A DNA stretch of 64,000 nucleotides from Methylomonas sp. MK1 (GTDB taxonomy: Bacteria > Pseudomonadota > Gammaproteobacteria > Methylococcales > Methylomonadaceae). Where the stretch lies: the NCBI RefSeq assembly GCF_000365425.1, contig NZ_AQOV01000001.1:2480001-2544000 (forward strand), read 5' to 3'. The notes under the pieces are model-generated. The model ran no database searches. It was given only the letters and a program-made list of their open reading frames with translations, and had not been told where the DNA came from. This document shows positions 54,594-63,882 of this stretch, one piece after another (within the stretch, counting starts at the first letter, position 1; each line of letters opens with the position of its first letter). The translations under genes were made by a program, and so were the position numbers.

Positions 54594-57500
54594 TTGATGA
54601 CACAAAAGCTTAATACTCGCGACCTTACCCAACTCACCCTCGGCATCCCCGGCTTCGAATATAAAGATTTATACGATGCCAAACGTCTGTCTGATTTGTT
54701 GACAGTATTCGATCAGTCGGTACAGCAACACGATGCAGCCTTGTTTGCGGAAATTACCGCTTACCGCGCCTGCGGCGGCGAGGGCATGAAGCCGGAGGAC
54801 ATTTCCGAGTTATTGGTAAAGATGGCGCCGCTGGTCGGCACCTTCGTTGCGCGTTTATTCAATGTCAGCGATGTGCGCGAGCAGCAAATCGGCAATATTC
54901 GCGGCGAATTCGATGCCGTGTTTGTTTATCGGACCGAAATCGTCGGCACCTTGAACAAACTGTTCAAAGGCCAAACTATCGAAGGATGGGATATTGCCGC
55001 ATTGCGGGCGCAACTGGATGGCTTGTTAACCGCCGCCGACAAACAGGATTTATTCCGGGCCGACCCGGAATTGGCGATCAGCCAACTCGGTGCCGATTTA
55101 TGGCGCTTGTCGCAACAGGCAGAGATTACCGATGCCGGCGTTGCCCCGTTCAAAGACCAATTGACCGGTTACGACAGCACTGCCGCCTTGGTTGCCGGCT
55201 TGCTGGACATCGTCCGCCGCTGGAGTTTTGCCGCCCAGCAAGATCCTGAGTTGCAAGCCTATGTAGCCAAATGGCTGAGCTTCAAAATCCCGGAAAAAAC
55301 CAATCTGGACAATCTGGTTGAACACGAAACCGTGTCGCCAAACGGTTTTGATGTTTGGGCTTGCGACGATCACCATCACCGTCGCCGCGACGGCTTTGCC
55401 TTGACCGACAAACGCTTCAAACAGCGCCAAGTGCTGTATGAAGTAGATCATTGCATTTACTGCCACGACCGCGATAACGACTCCTGCTCCAAAGGCATTA
55501 AGAACAAAAAAGACGGCACGTTCAAAACCAATCATTTGAGCGCACTGATGACCGGCTGCCCGCTGGAAGAAAAAATCTCCGAGATGCACGTCGTCAAACG
55601 CCAGGGCGACAACATCGGCGCATTGGCGATGATCATCATCGACAACCCGATGTGCCCGGGCACCGGCCACCGGATTTGCAACGATTGCATGCGCGGTTGT
55701 ATTTACCAAAAAACCGAGTCGGTGAATATTCCGCAAATCGAAACCAATGTTTTGACCGACGTGTTGTTCATGCCGTGGGGTTTTGAAATTTACAGCCTGT
55801 TGACCCGCTGGAACCCGCTGAATATCAAACGCTCCACCACATTGCCTTACAACGGCAAAAATGTGCTGGTAGCGGGCATGGGCCCTGCCGGCTATACCTT
55901 GTCGCACTATCTTTTGAATGAAGGCTTTGGCGTGGTTGGTATCGATGCCTTGAAAATCGAGCCGCTACCCCTGCATCTGACCGGCGACCGCGATAACTTG
56001 CCCATGCCTATCATGGACTTTCAAAGCCTCTACGAAGACTTGGATAAGCGGGTTCTGTTAGGCTTCGGCGGGGTGGCAGAATACGGGATTACCGTGCGTT
56101 GGGATAAAAACTTTTTGAAAGTCATTTACCTGACCTTGCTGCGTCGTAATGCATTCAAATGCTACGGCGGCGTGCGCTTCGGCGGCACCATCACTATCGA
56201 TGAAGCCTGGGAAATGGGTTTCGATCACATCGCCATCGCCAGCGGCGCCGGCAAGCCGACGGTGATCGATCTGAAAAACAACATGACCCGCGGCATCCGC
56301 AAGGCCTCCGACTTCTTGATGGGCTTGCAATTGACCGGCGCGGCCAAAGAATCCTCGCTAGCCAATTTGCAAGTGCGTCTGCCGGCCGGCGTGATCGGCG
56401 GCGGCTTGACCGCCATCGATACCACCACCGAATTACTGGCTTACTATCCTGGTCAAGTCAGCAAAATTCTACATCGCTACGAAAAATTAGTGGCTAAATA
56501 CGGCGAGGCCTCAGTACGTAGCCGCTATGATGCCGAAGAGCTAGAAATCCTCGAGGAGTTTTTGGCGCATGGCCGTGTGATCGAGCAAGAACGCGAACGT
56601 GCGGCTGCCGCCGGTGAAATGCCTAATTTCCTGCCTTTCCTGAAACAGTGGGGCGGCGTAACGCTGTTCTACCGCAAAGGTATCAAGGATTCGCCAGCGT
56701 ACCGGCAAAACCACGAAGAAATTCACGAAGCACTCTCGGAAGGTATTTACCTGGCCGAAGGCATGAGCCCATTGGAAGCTATCGAAGACCAATACGGCCA
56801 TTTGCAAGCCGTACGTTTTGAGAGGCTGACCGAACAAGACGGTAAATGGCGCAAAACGGATGAAGTGGAAGTGAAGCTACGCGGCCTGTTTATCGCCGCC
56901 GGCACCGCTCCCAACACGATCTACCAGTCCGAGCATCCCCGCACGTTCGCGATGGAAGGCAAATTTTACAAACGCCACGAACCCGACTGGTTGGACGGCA
57001 AGGCGCAACTGGCGCCGATGGCCGACGAAGCGCAAGTCAAAGTGGGCAAACCGGCACCGTTTACGTCTTATGCTAGCAACGGCCGGTACATCACTTTCTA
57101 TGGTGACAACCACCCGGTTTACGCCGGCAACGTGGTAAAAGCCATGGCCAGCGCGAAAGACGGTTATCCGTATATCGTTAAACTGTTTGCCAACGAGATT
57201 GCTGAATTGGATGCATCACAGCAACCGCAACGCGATGCTCAGTTACGCGACTTGCAGGATAGACTAGATGCGACTTTCCTGGCGCATGTCGTTGAAGTGA
57301 ATCGCCTGACACCAACCATCATCGAAGTGGTAATCAAAGCGCCCGCCGCCGCGAAACATTTTGAGCCCGGCCAGTTTTACCGGGTGCAAAATTACGAATC
57401 ACTAGCCCCTGTAGTCGAAGGCACCACGCTAGCCGCCGAAGGCTTGGCCCTAACCGGCGCCTGGGTAGACAAGGAAAAAGGCTTGGTATCTTTGATTGCC

Positions 57501-58247
57501 CTGGAAATGGGCAGCTCCAGCCGCTTATGCGCAACCTGGAAAGTCGGCGATCCCCTGGTGTTGATGGGCGTAACAGGCGCCCCGACCGAAATTCCAACCG
57601 GCAAAACCGTTTTGCTGCTGGGCGGCGGTTTGGGCAATGCGGTATTGTTCTCAATCGGTAAGGCCATGCGCAATGCGGGTAACAAGGTGCTGTATTTCGC
57701 CGGTTACCGTAACAGCGAAGACTTATTCAAAGTGCCGGAAATCGAAGAGGCATCCGACGTGATCGTTTGGGCTGTCGATGACCGGCCGGGCAACGACGCC
57801 ATACCCGTCACCCGACCTCAGGATAAAACCTTCGTCGGTAATATCGTCGAAGCCATGGTGTCATATGCCACCGGAAAATTGGGGGAAACCAGCATACATC
57901 TGCAAGACGTCGATCACCTGATCGTCATCGGCTCGGATCGGATGATGGCAGCGGTAAAAGCGGCACGCTTTGCCGCATTAAAACCGTACTTGAAGGAAGG
58001 CCACGAAGCGGTCGGCTCAATCAACTCGCCTATGCAATGCATGATGAAAGGCGTCTGCGCCCAATGCTTATGCAAACACGTGGATCCGGAAAGCGGCGAA
58101 GAGAGCTTTATGTACTCTTGTTACAACCAGGATCAGGCGCTGGACTATGTAGATTTCCCGAACCTGGCTGCCCGTCTGCGGCAAAACACGGTACAGGAAA
58201 AACTGTCCTCGCTCTGGCTGACGTATTTGCTGGAAGCCCAATCGTAA
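54594..58247 (+). CDS. Large NAD(P)H-dependent flavo-iron-sulfur oxidoreductase, fused GltD/NfnB-like and PyrK/NfnA-like modules
   Basis: A 1217-residue soluble protein. Residues 1-250 are helical and unrecognised. Residues about 258-370 hold many cysteines and a His run ('CDDHHHRRRDG', 'CIYCHDRDNDSC', 'CPGTGHRICNDCMRGC'), likely iron-sulfur ligands. A first dinucleotide fold starts near 426 ('AGMGPAGYTLSHYL') and a second near 598 ('GVIGGGLTAIDTT'), as in GltD/NfnB. From about 899 a ferredoxin-NADP reductase fold follows, ending in a PyrK-like [2Fe-2S] motif ('CMMKGVCAQCLC...C', 1150-1172). It probably moves electrons between NAD(P)H and ferredoxin or another carrier. Not assigned to a named enzyme. 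Confidence 0.75.
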   Translation: MMTQKLNTRDLTQLTLGIPGFEYKDLYDAKRLSDLLTVFDQSVQQHDAALFAEITAYRACGGEGMKPEDISELLVKMAPLVGTFVARLFNVSDVREQQIGNIRGEFDAVFVYRTEIVGTLNKLFKGQTIEGWDIAALRAQLDGLLTAADKQDLFRADPELAISQLGADLWRLSQQAEITDAGVAPFKDQLTGYDSTAALVAGLLDIVRRWSFAAQQDPELQAYVAKWLSFKIPEKTNLDNLVEHETVSPNGFDVWACDDHHHRRRDGFALTDKRFKQRQVLYEVDHCIYCHDRDNDSCSKGIKNKKDGTFKTNHLSALMTGCPLEEKISEMHVVKRQGDNIGALAMIIIDNPMCPGTGHRICNDCMRGCIYQKTESVNIPQIETNVLTDVLFMPWGFEIYSLLTRWNPLNIKRSTTLPYNGKNVLVAGMGPAGYTLSHYLLNEGFGVVGIDALKIEPLPLHLTGDRDNLPMPIMDFQSLYEDLDKRVLLGFGGVAEYGITVRWDKNFLKVIYLTLLRRNAFKCYGGVRFGGTITIDEAWEMGFDHIAIASGAGKPTVIDLKNNMTRGIRKASDFLMGLQLTGAAKESSLANLQVRLPAGVIGGGLTAIDTTTELLAYYPGQVSKILHRYEKLVAKYGEASVRSRYDAEELEILEEFLAHGRVIEQERERAAAAGEMPNFLPFLKQWGGVTLFYRKGIKDSPAYRQNHEEIHEALSEGIYLAEGMSPLEAIEDQYGHLQAVRFERLTEQDGKWRKTDEVEVKLRGLFIAAGTAPNTIYQSEHPRTFAMEGKFYKRHEPDWLDGKAQLAPMADEAQVKVGKPAPFTSYASNGRYITFYGDNHPVYAGNVVKAMASAKDGYPYIVKLFANEIAELDASQQPQRDAQLRDLQDRLDATFLAHVVEVNRLTPTIIEVVIKAPAAAKHFEPGQFYRVQNYESLAPVVEGTTLAAEGLALTGAWVDKEKGLVSLIALEMGSSSRLCATWKVGDPLVLMGVTGAPTEIPTGKTVLLLGGGLGNAVLFSIGKAMRNAGNKVLYFAGYRNSEDLFKVPEIEEASDVIVWAVDDRPGNDAIPVTRPQDKTFVGNIVEAMVSYATGKLGETSIHLQDVDHLIVIGSDRMMAAVKAARFAALKPYLKEGHEAVGSINSPMQCMMKGVCAQCLCKHVDPESGEESFMYSCYNQDQALDYVDFPNLAARLRQNTVQEKLSSLWLTYLLEAQS

Positions 58248-58287
58248 CAAGATAGGCTGACTTTAAGCCTAACCCCGGTAGACTATA

Positions 58288-58321
58288 AAATACGGGCATT
58301 CGAAGCCGAATGCCCGTATTT
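58288..58321 (+). terminator. Strong stem-loop terminator
   Basis: A 15-pair perfect stem: 58288-58302 (AAATACGGGCATTCG) with 58307-58321, loop AAGC, ending in TTT. It separates the large oxidoreductase from nhaD. Confidence 0.8.
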
Positions 58322-58348
58322 AGAAATACTAAACTAGACTCGCTGTAA

Positions 58349-58443
58349 TGTTACAAACTTTGTAGCATCGTGAAGGCCAGGCCCGTAGCTATGCGGGCAG
58401 GGCAAAAAGCAATCACGGTCGAGGAACTCACCCCCTACCGTGA
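58349..58443 (+). promoter_or_regulatory. Possible switching leader RNA of nhaD
   Basis: Hairpin 58349-58367 (TGTTACAA/TTTGTAGCA), then CGTGA (58369-58373) can pair with TCACG (58413-58417) enclosing GCCCG/CGGGC (58381-58385, 58394-58398). The segment TCACGGT (58413-58419) can instead pair with ACCGTGA (58437-58443). The two pairings exclude each other, as in riboswitches. Na+ or Li+ riboswitches control antiporters in some bacteria; a match is not shown. Confidence 0.4.
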
Positions 58444-58478
58444 CTGTCCAGCACCAAGTTATTGAAAGGAGTTCACCC

Positions 58479-59918
58479 GTGTTTTCGCGCATCCTTCTAC
58501 TCATTTTACTCGCCTGCTCACCACTACTAGCTTGGGCAGACGCAGAACAAGCAGCACAAGCGCTTAATCTGACTAAGCATTGGGTGGGTTATTTGGCTAT
58601 CGGTATATTTGCCGTTGCCTATCTGCTGGCAATGACCGAAGAGGTCACCGAATTAAACAAATCCAAACCCATGGTGTTAGCCGCAAGCTTGATCTGGGCC
58701 TTTATCGCCGGCATTTACGTGCATAACGGTATGAGCGAACAGGCCGGCCACGCATTCCGTGCTTGTCTGGAAGGCTACGCGGAATTGTTTTTGTTCATCA
58801 TGGTGTCCATGGCTTATCTCAATGCGATGGAAGATCGCGGCGTTTTCGATAATCTGCGAGTTTGGTTGCTCAGTAAAGGCTTCAGCTACCGTAAGCTATT
58901 CTGGATTACCGGCATCATGTCGTTTTTTATGTCCTCGGTTTGCAACAACCTGACCACTGCACTACTGATGGGCGCAGTGATCGCGGCAATGGGCAAGGAC
59001 AATCGCAAATTCGTTACGTTGGCTTGCATCAACGTAGTGGTAGCCACGAATGCCGGCGGTTCGTTCAGCCCCTTCGGCGATATCACCACGCTGCTGGTAT
59101 GGCAAAGCGGGGTAGTACCCTTTAAAGATTTCTACTCACTGTTCATTCCCGCCGTGGTCAATTTCGCACTGCCGGCGATAATCATGCATTTCTGGATACC
59201 CAAGCAACAACCGGCGGCAGTGGGTAAAGCCCCAAAAATGAAACGCGGTGCAATAACGATGATCGTGCTGTTTTTACTGACGATTATTACCGCGGTCTGC
59301 TTCGAAAACATGTTGAAACTACCGCCTGCGGCCGGCATGCTGGCGGGCCTGACTTATCTAAAATTCTTAGGTTTTTATTTGCAAAAAACCGCCGATAAAG
59401 ACAACGGCAAAATTAGCGATTTCGCCCACGTGTATAAGTTATTTAACGTTGCGGTTCCCGACGCGAGGCCAAGCCAAAAATTCGACGTATTTAAAAGTGT
59501 TGCCACGCTGGAATGGGACACCCTGCTGTTTTTTTACGGCGTGATGATCAGCGTCGGCGGCCTGAGTTTCATCGGTTATTTGACCATGGCCTCGGATGTA
59601 TTGTATGTCGGCATGGACCCGACCATCGCCAACATTGTGGTCGGCGTCCTGTCGGCGTTCATCGATAACGGTACCATCATGTTTGCGGTACTCACCATGC
59701 ATCCCGACATCTCGCAAGGCCAATGGCTGTTAGTGACATTAACCGCTGGCGTCGGCGGCAGTTTACTGGCAATCGGCTCGGCGGCAGGCGTAGGCTTGAT
59801 GGGCCAAATGAAAGGCGTTTACTCCTTTAGCGCGCATTTGAAATGGATGCCGGTCATTTTGATCGGTTTTTTCGGCAGCATTGCTACCCATTTTCTGATT
59901 AACGGCAGCTATTTTTGA
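58479..59918 (+). CDS. nhaD: Na+/H+ antiporter NhaD
   Basis: A 479-residue antiporter of the ion-transporter superfamily, inner membrane, about 12 helices. GTG 58479 is preferred because AAAGGAG lies at the right distance; the frame extends to 58440 (13 more codons). It has a signal-like N-terminal segment ending 'AWADAEQ'. 'SVCNNLTTALLMGAVIAAM' and 'NAGGSFSPFGDITTLLVW' are the family hallmarks (ion site). It exports Na+ or Li+. Confidence 0.92.
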   Translation: MFSRILLLILLACSPLLAWADAEQAAQALNLTKHWVGYLAIGIFAVAYLLAMTEEVTELNKSKPMVLAASLIWAFIAGIYVHNGMSEQAGHAFRACLEGYAELFLFIMVSMAYLNAMEDRGVFDNLRVWLLSKGFSYRKLFWITGIMSFFMSSVCNNLTTALLMGAVIAAMGKDNRKFVTLACINVVVATNAGGSFSPFGDITTLLVWQSGVVPFKDFYSLFIPAVVNFALPAIIMHFWIPKQQPAAVGKAPKMKRGAITMIVLFLLTIITAVCFENMLKLPPAAGMLAGLTYLKFLGFYLQKTADKDNGKISDFAHVYKLFNVAVPDARPSQKFDVFKSVATLEWDTLLFFYGVMISVGGLSFIGYLTMASDVLYVGMDPTIANIVVGVLSAFIDNGTIMFAVLTMHPDISQGQWLLVTLTAGVGGSLLAIGSAAGVGLMGQMKGVYSFSAHLKWMPVILIGFFGSIATHFLINGSYF

Positions 59919-59930
59919 AACGATAAGCTT

Positions 59931-59963
59931 TATTGGGCAGTCTTTTTCATGGCTTGCCCAATA
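59931..59963 (+). terminator. Hairpin after nhaD
   Basis: TATTGGGCA (59931-59939) pairs perfectly with TGCCCAATA (59955-59963). Loop T-rich but no tail of Ts, so terminator role is uncertain. Confidence 0.45.
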
Positions 59964-60234
59964 GGTCAATTGCAAAATCCACTATTTTTTTGCTTTTTTG
60001 CGACGATCAATTTCGCATTTGCAATCGCCCAAAGTCGGACTTAAGCAAAACGGCCACCCCCCCAAAAGCCTGATAAAAAACCACTTCATTTCAATATCTT
60101 AGCCAGCCAATAGCCACCCGCAACCTGCGTTAGCCTGACATACGCACCCAACAAAGGCGGCTGAGAACCTATTGTAACAATCATTTAACACGCAAAATCT
60201 AGCTAGTTTTTGTGGATACCCGCCGATTGCGATG

Positions 60235-60240
60235 TATAAT
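60235..60240 (+). promoter_or_regulatory. -10 box of the cold-shock gene
   Basis: A perfect TATAAT preceded by TG. The -35 is weak (GTGGAT 17 bases upstream). It leaves a 5' leader of about 130 bases before the start at 60378, the long-leader arrangement of cold-shock mRNAs. Confidence 0.55.
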
Positions 60241-60377
60241 GGAGTCGATTTAGCTCGGTATCGTTGTCGCTTTTCAAGTCTGCAATCGGATCAACAAACA
60301 TTGTTTTCCACTACCTGCTTTATTCACCAACCCTAGTTACAAACCAGCGAATAGCACTTTATTAGCAAGAGAGATTT

Positions 60378-60587
60378 ATGTCAGTTCAAGTAGAAGGCAA
60401 AGTAAAATGGTTCAATGATGAAAAAGGCTTCGGCTTCATTGAGCAAGAAGGCGGCAAAGATGTATTCGTACATTTCAGCGCCATCAACGGCAACGGCCGC
60501 AAAACCTTGAAAGAAGGCCAAAAAGTCACGATGGAAGTGACCAATGGTCAAAAAGGTCCACAAGCGGAAAACGTAACACCGCTGTAA
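60378..60587 (+). CDS. Cold-shock domain protein (CspA family)
   Basis: A 69-residue single-domain RNA chaperone. RNP1 'KGFGFIEQ' and RNP2 'VFVHFSAI' are intact, and it begins '[13 protein letters not shown]'. It binds single-stranded nucleic acid and melts mRNA structures. The long leader suggests post-transcriptional control. It is a single gene between strong signals. Confidence 0.96.
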   Translation: MSVQVEGKVKWFNDEKGFGFIEQEGGKDVFVHFSAINGNGRKTLKEGQKVTMEVTNGQKGPQAENVTPL

Positions 60588-60596
60588 ATTGAACTG

Positions 60597-60623
60597 AAAA
60601 AGCCGCCTAACCAGCGGCTTTTT
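60597..60623. terminator. Bidirectional Rho-independent terminator
   Basis: AAAAAGCCGC (60597-60606) and GCGGCTTTTT (60614-60623): perfect stem with A- and T-tracts on both sides, shared by the cold-shock gene and the convergent rimO. Confidence 0.92.
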
Positions 60624-60625
60624 CG

Positions 60626-61936
60626 TTAGATCAGTTTAGCCCACAAGTCGTACTCGTCGGCTTCCTCGATTTCCACATCGACGAAATCGCCGACTTGTAA
60701 ATGGCTTGCGCCGTCGATAAACACCTGACCGTCAATTTCAGGTGCGTCGCTTCGGCTGCGCGCAACCGCGCCTTCTTCGACCACTTCATCGACCAATACT
60801 GTCTCGACTCTGCCAACCCGACGCTGCAAACGTGCCGCACTGATTGCCGACTGATGCTCCATAAATCTCGCCAAGCGCTCTTGCTTGACCTCTTCCGGTA
60901 CAGCATCCGGCAAATCGTTGGCTACCGCACCCTTCACCGGCGAATAAGCAAAACAACCTACCCTATCCATTTGCGCTTCGCTTAAGAATTGCAACAACTC
61001 TGCAAAATCTTGCTCGGTTTCACCGGGAAAACCGACGATAAACGTACTACGGATCGTCAAATCCGGGCAAATCTTCCGCCAGGCGCGGATGCGCTCCAGA
61101 TTATTTTCCGCTGCCGCCGGACGTTTCATCAACTTTAAGATTCGGCTGTTGGCATGCTGAAACGGAATATCCAGATAAGGCAAAATCTTGCCTTCCGCCA
61201 TTAACGGCACCACGTCATCAACATGCGGGTACGGATAGACGTAATGCATCCGCGCCCAGATACCCAACTCACCCAAGGCTTCGGCCAAATCGTAAAACCG
61301 GGCCTGCATTTCCCGCCCGCGCCAACGCCGGCTCTCGTATTTCAAATCCAAACCGTAAGCACTGGTATCTTGCGAAACGATCAGCAGCTCCTTAACGCCG
61401 GCATCGACCAGTTTCTCGGCCTCTTGCATCACCTCGTCAATAGGCCGACTAACCAAATCCCCCCGCATCGACGGGATAATGCAAAACGTGCACCTATGAT
61501 TGCAGCCTTCGGAAATTTTTAAGTAGGCATAATGCTTAGGCGTCAGCTTGATACCTTGCGGCGGCACTATGTCGGTAAACGGATTGTGCGCCGGCGGCAA
61601 GTATTCGTGCACCGCAGACACCACTTCGTCAGTCGCGTGGGCGCCGGTGATTTTTAAAACCTGCGGATGCCGCGCCAAAATCTCATCCTGGCGCGCACCG
61701 AGACAACCGGTGACGATCACCTTACCATTTTCCGCCAAGGCCTCGCCGATGCTATCCAGCGACTCTTCGACCGCCGCATCGATAAAGCCACAAGTATTGA
61801 CGATTACCAAATCGGAATCCTTGTAGTTCGGCGAGACTTGGTAGCCTTCGCTGCGCAGCCGGGTCAGAATCTGCTCACTATCGACCAAGGCCTTCGGGCA
61901 ACCTAAACTGATAAATCCAACACGGGGGTTAGTCAT
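60626..61936 (-). CDS. rimO: Ribosomal protein S12 methylthiotransferase RimO
   Basis: A radical-SAM enzyme (436 residues) that methylthiolates Asp88 of S12. The N-terminal UPF0004 domain has '[16 protein letters not shown]' and '[14 protein letters not shown]' and 'GCLGARQ' (cluster ligands); the radical-SAM cysteines are in '[17 protein letters not shown]'. The C-terminal TRAM domain ('[21 protein letters not shown]') is complete. It is a single gene with its 3' end at the shared terminator. Confidence 0.96.
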   Translation of the reverse strand: MTNPRVGFISLGCPKALVDSEQILTRLRSEGYQVSPNYKDSDLVIVNTCGFIDAAVEESLDSIGEALAENGKVIVTGCLGARQDEILARHPQVLKITGAHATDEVVSAVHEYLPPAHNPFTDIVPPQGIKLTPKHYAYLKISEGCNHRCTFCIIPSMRGDLVSRPIDEVMQEAEKLVDAGVKELLIVSQDTSAYGLDLKYESRRWRGREMQARFYDLAEALGELGIWARMHYVYPYPHVDDVVPLMAEGKILPYLDIPFQHANSRILKLMKRPAAAENNLERIRAWRKICPDLTIRSTFIVGFPGETEQDFAELLQFLSEAQMDRVGCFAYSPVKGAVANDLPDAVPEEVKQERLARFMEHQSAISAARLQRRVGRVETVLVDEVVEEGAVARSRSDAPEIDGQVFIDGASHLQVGDFVDVEIEEADEYDLWAKLI

Positions 61937-61957
61937 GAAACTCTCTTGAAAACATTT

Positions 61958-62290
61958 TTATAAACAGGTGGGTGGCTTGGGCAAGCCGGCGATTTTACAG
62001 GCGTATTTCAGCGGCCCTTGCGGAAACAGTTTTTGCAGATAGCGGCTATTGCCCTTGTCTTCACCAAATTGTTTGCGGATAGCCGCCACAAACATCCGAG
62101 CATTGGGCAAGTGCTGGAATTTTTGATAGTAATCGCGAATGTACAACAGGATTTCCCAGTGTGCGTCGCTAATTTCGATGGACTCAAGGCGGGCCAACTC
62201 ATCCGCGACTTGTCGATTCCATTGCCCGGCATCGCGCAAAAAACCATCGTCACTGGTTGGCAACGCAACACCATCAACTATCAACACCAC
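61958..62290 (-). CDS. tusE: TusE/DsrC-family sulfur carrier protein
   Basis: 110 residues. The C-terminus 'YACKIAGLPKPPTCL' has two cysteines ten residues apart, the penultimate residue being one of them, as in DsrC, so it can form the reactive disulfide; TusE proteins with this feature relay sulfur to tRNA thiolation (MnmA). 'WEILLYIRDYY' and 'FPQGPLKYACKIAG' are typical. It overlaps tusB by ten bases. Confidence 0.93.
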   Translation of the reverse strand: MVLIVDGVALPTSDDGFLRDAGQWNRQVADELARLESIEISDAHWEILLYIRDYYQKFQHLPNARMFVAAIRKQFGEDKGNSRYLQKLFPQGPLKYACKIAGLPKPPTCL

Positions 62291-62574
62291 GAATGAATCA
62301 CCGGATTCTGCACGGTCAGCTCGACCAAGCCCGCGTAATCGACTGATTCCACGCCTGACAACAACATTAGCGGCTCAACGCCGTGAACCAATAACATCTC
62401 TTGCAATGCATAAATTCGACACGACTGATTCAGCAATTGCCGCAACAAATCATTAGCAATATGCCCGGCCCGCGCGGCACATACCGCGCCATCCATCAAG
62501 ACAACATCATCACCACTGCCAATGCGCTCGATGACCGCCGCTTGCAACGGCAATTGCGACAGCAAGTGCAGCAT
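62281..62574 (-). CDS. tusB: TusB/DsrH-family sulfur relay protein
   Basis: A 97-residue DsrH-fold protein beginning 'MLHLLSQLPL', with 'GDDVVLMDGAVCAA' carrying the family's cysteine-containing loop. TusB normally works in a TusBCD heterohexamer that passes sulfur to TusE. Here tusE is next but tusC and tusD, usually upstream, are missing and an SMR gene lies there instead. Identity is from fold pattern and the neighbour. Confidence 0.78.
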   Translation of the reverse strand: MLHLLSQLPLQAAVIERIGSGDDVVLMDGAVCAARAGHIANDLLRQLLNQSCRIYALQEMLLVHGVEPLMLLSGVESVDYAGLVELTVQNPVIHSWC

Positions 62575-62894
62575 TATTCCACATGCGTCAGCTTCAAACC
62601 GACGATGCCGACGATGATTAACAGGATAGACGCCAAGCGGAACCAGTCCGCCGATTCCTTAAACAGAAAAATCCCGATTATCGCGACACCCACTGCCCCC
62701 ATGCCGGTCCACACCGCATAGGCCGTACCCAGGGGCAAGGTTCTGATCGCCAGCATTAACAGGTAAAAACTGCCCGCCCCCGACACGCCGGTTACTACGC
62801 TCGGCCATAGCTTGGTAAACCCGTCATTGTATTTAAGACTAATCGCAAACACGATTTCCGAGCAACCCGCGGCGAACAATAGCAACCAACCCAT
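62574..62894 (-). CDS. SMR-family multidrug/guanidinium transporter
   Basis: 106 residues with four TM helices; the essential glutamate is in 'AAGCSEIVFAISLKY', and 'GTAYAVWTGMGAVGVA' resembles the SugE/Gdx subgroup, which exports guanidinium and related compounds. ATG 62894 with GGAG five bases before it is preferred over the longer frame from 62915. The gene overlaps tusB at its end by one base, so it heads a unit with tusB-tusE. Confidence 0.88.
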   Translation of the reverse strand: MGWLLLFAAGCSEIVFAISLKYNDGFTKLWPSVVTGVSGAGSFYLLMLAIRTLPLGTAYAVWTGMGAVGVAIIGIFLFKESADWFRLASILLIIVGIVGLKLTHVE

Positions 62895-62973
62895 CAAAAC
62901 TCCTTTCCTATGCACTATAATCTGCGGTATTTTACAGCAGTGCTCTCACCTATCCGCAAAATTTAGTAATTTA

Positions 62974-63723
62974 ATGGAAAAAGAATCCGACTATCTTGTT
63001 AGAAGCGCCAGACTGATTTTTGGCCACTTGAGCGATCTAATCAAAAAGAAATGCATTATCTCCGCGCATTTTGGCGAACATAACCAATCATTTTTGACCA
63101 CCATCATCGATCTCGATCAAAAAGCCAATCTGATTACACTGGATGTTGCGCCGACAGAATTACTGAATAAGCAGCTGCTAGGCTCAGCGAAAGTGCTGTT
63201 CCGCACCGAATACGAAGGTATTAAAGTTTCATTCCGCGGCAAAGCCATCAAAAAGTCGCAAAGCGACGGCCACCCGGTTTTTGCGATGCCTATCCCGGAC
63301 GCCATTTTTTGGATGCAACGCCGCCAGTATTATCGGGTTAAAGTGCCGCTGTCACATAAAAACAGTACCTGCGAACTCAATCTTGCCACAGAAAATGAAG
63401 CGGGCGAAGTCGATACGCAAACCAAAGTGTTCAGCGTGGCCGACATCAGTATTTCCGGATTTTCGTTTTTGAATCCCGACACAAAAATTGCCGACTTTTT
63501 AGTGCCCGATACCGTCATAGACGAATGCGCCTTGTATTTGCACGATGGCAGCAGGGCCCACGTAGGCTTTGTGATTAAAAGCGTGACCAATGTTCGAGCC
63601 AACGCCACAACCTATCAACATCGCATAGGCTGCAAATTCACCCATATCCCCCAAGTGTTCGAAAACAACCTCCAGCGTTACATGCAGGAAATCGAGTTAC
63701 AGCAGAAAAATTTGAGCATTTAA
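62974..63723 (+). CDS. PilZ-domain protein, YcgR type
   Basis: A 249-residue cytoplasmic c-di-GMP effector. Start ATG 62974; the frame opens earlier at 62812, inside the opposite gene. N-terminal part (about 10-120) is the YcgR-N/PilZN beta-barrel. The PilZ domain follows, with 'RRQYYRV' (RxxxR) and 'DISISGFSF' (DxSxxG), the two c-di-GMP binding motifs. YcgR proteins brake flagella or act on other outputs. Flagellar genes are not in the window. Confidence 0.85.
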   Translation: MEKESDYLVRSARLIFGHLSDLIKKKCIISAHFGEHNQSFLTTIIDLDQKANLITLDVAPTELLNKQLLGSAKVLFRTEYEGIKVSFRGKAIKKSQSDGHPVFAMPIPDAIFWMQRRQYYRVKVPLSHKNSTCELNLATENEAGEVDTQTKVFSVADISISGFSFLNPDTKIADFLVPDTVIDECALYLHDGSRAHVGFVIKSVTNVRANATTYQHRIGCKFTHIPQVFENNLQRYMQEIELQQKNLSI

Positions 63724-63846
63724 ATCCCAAACAGCTGAGCATAGGTTTTAGGCCGCGAATTTGCGGCAAATACTCACCAAAACAGTATTTCCAACGCCGG
63801 CCACTGACAAAGCGCGGATGCTTAGCCCAAGCCTGACCTTACTGGT

Positions 63847-63852
63847 TATAAT
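63847..63852 (+). promoter_or_regulatory. -10 box for the last gene
   Basis: TATAAT with a TGG just upstream, 31 bases before the start at 63883. No convincing -35. Confidence 0.45.
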
Positions 63853-63882
63853 TGAGCGCTTCAAAAATCTGATTTCAAACTA

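Larger units (their letters stand above)
59919..60377. other. 459-base region between nhaD and the cold-shock gene
   Basis: Holds the hairpin at 59931, then unremarkable sequence, and the cold-shock promoter near 60235. No gene supported. Confidence 0.5.
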
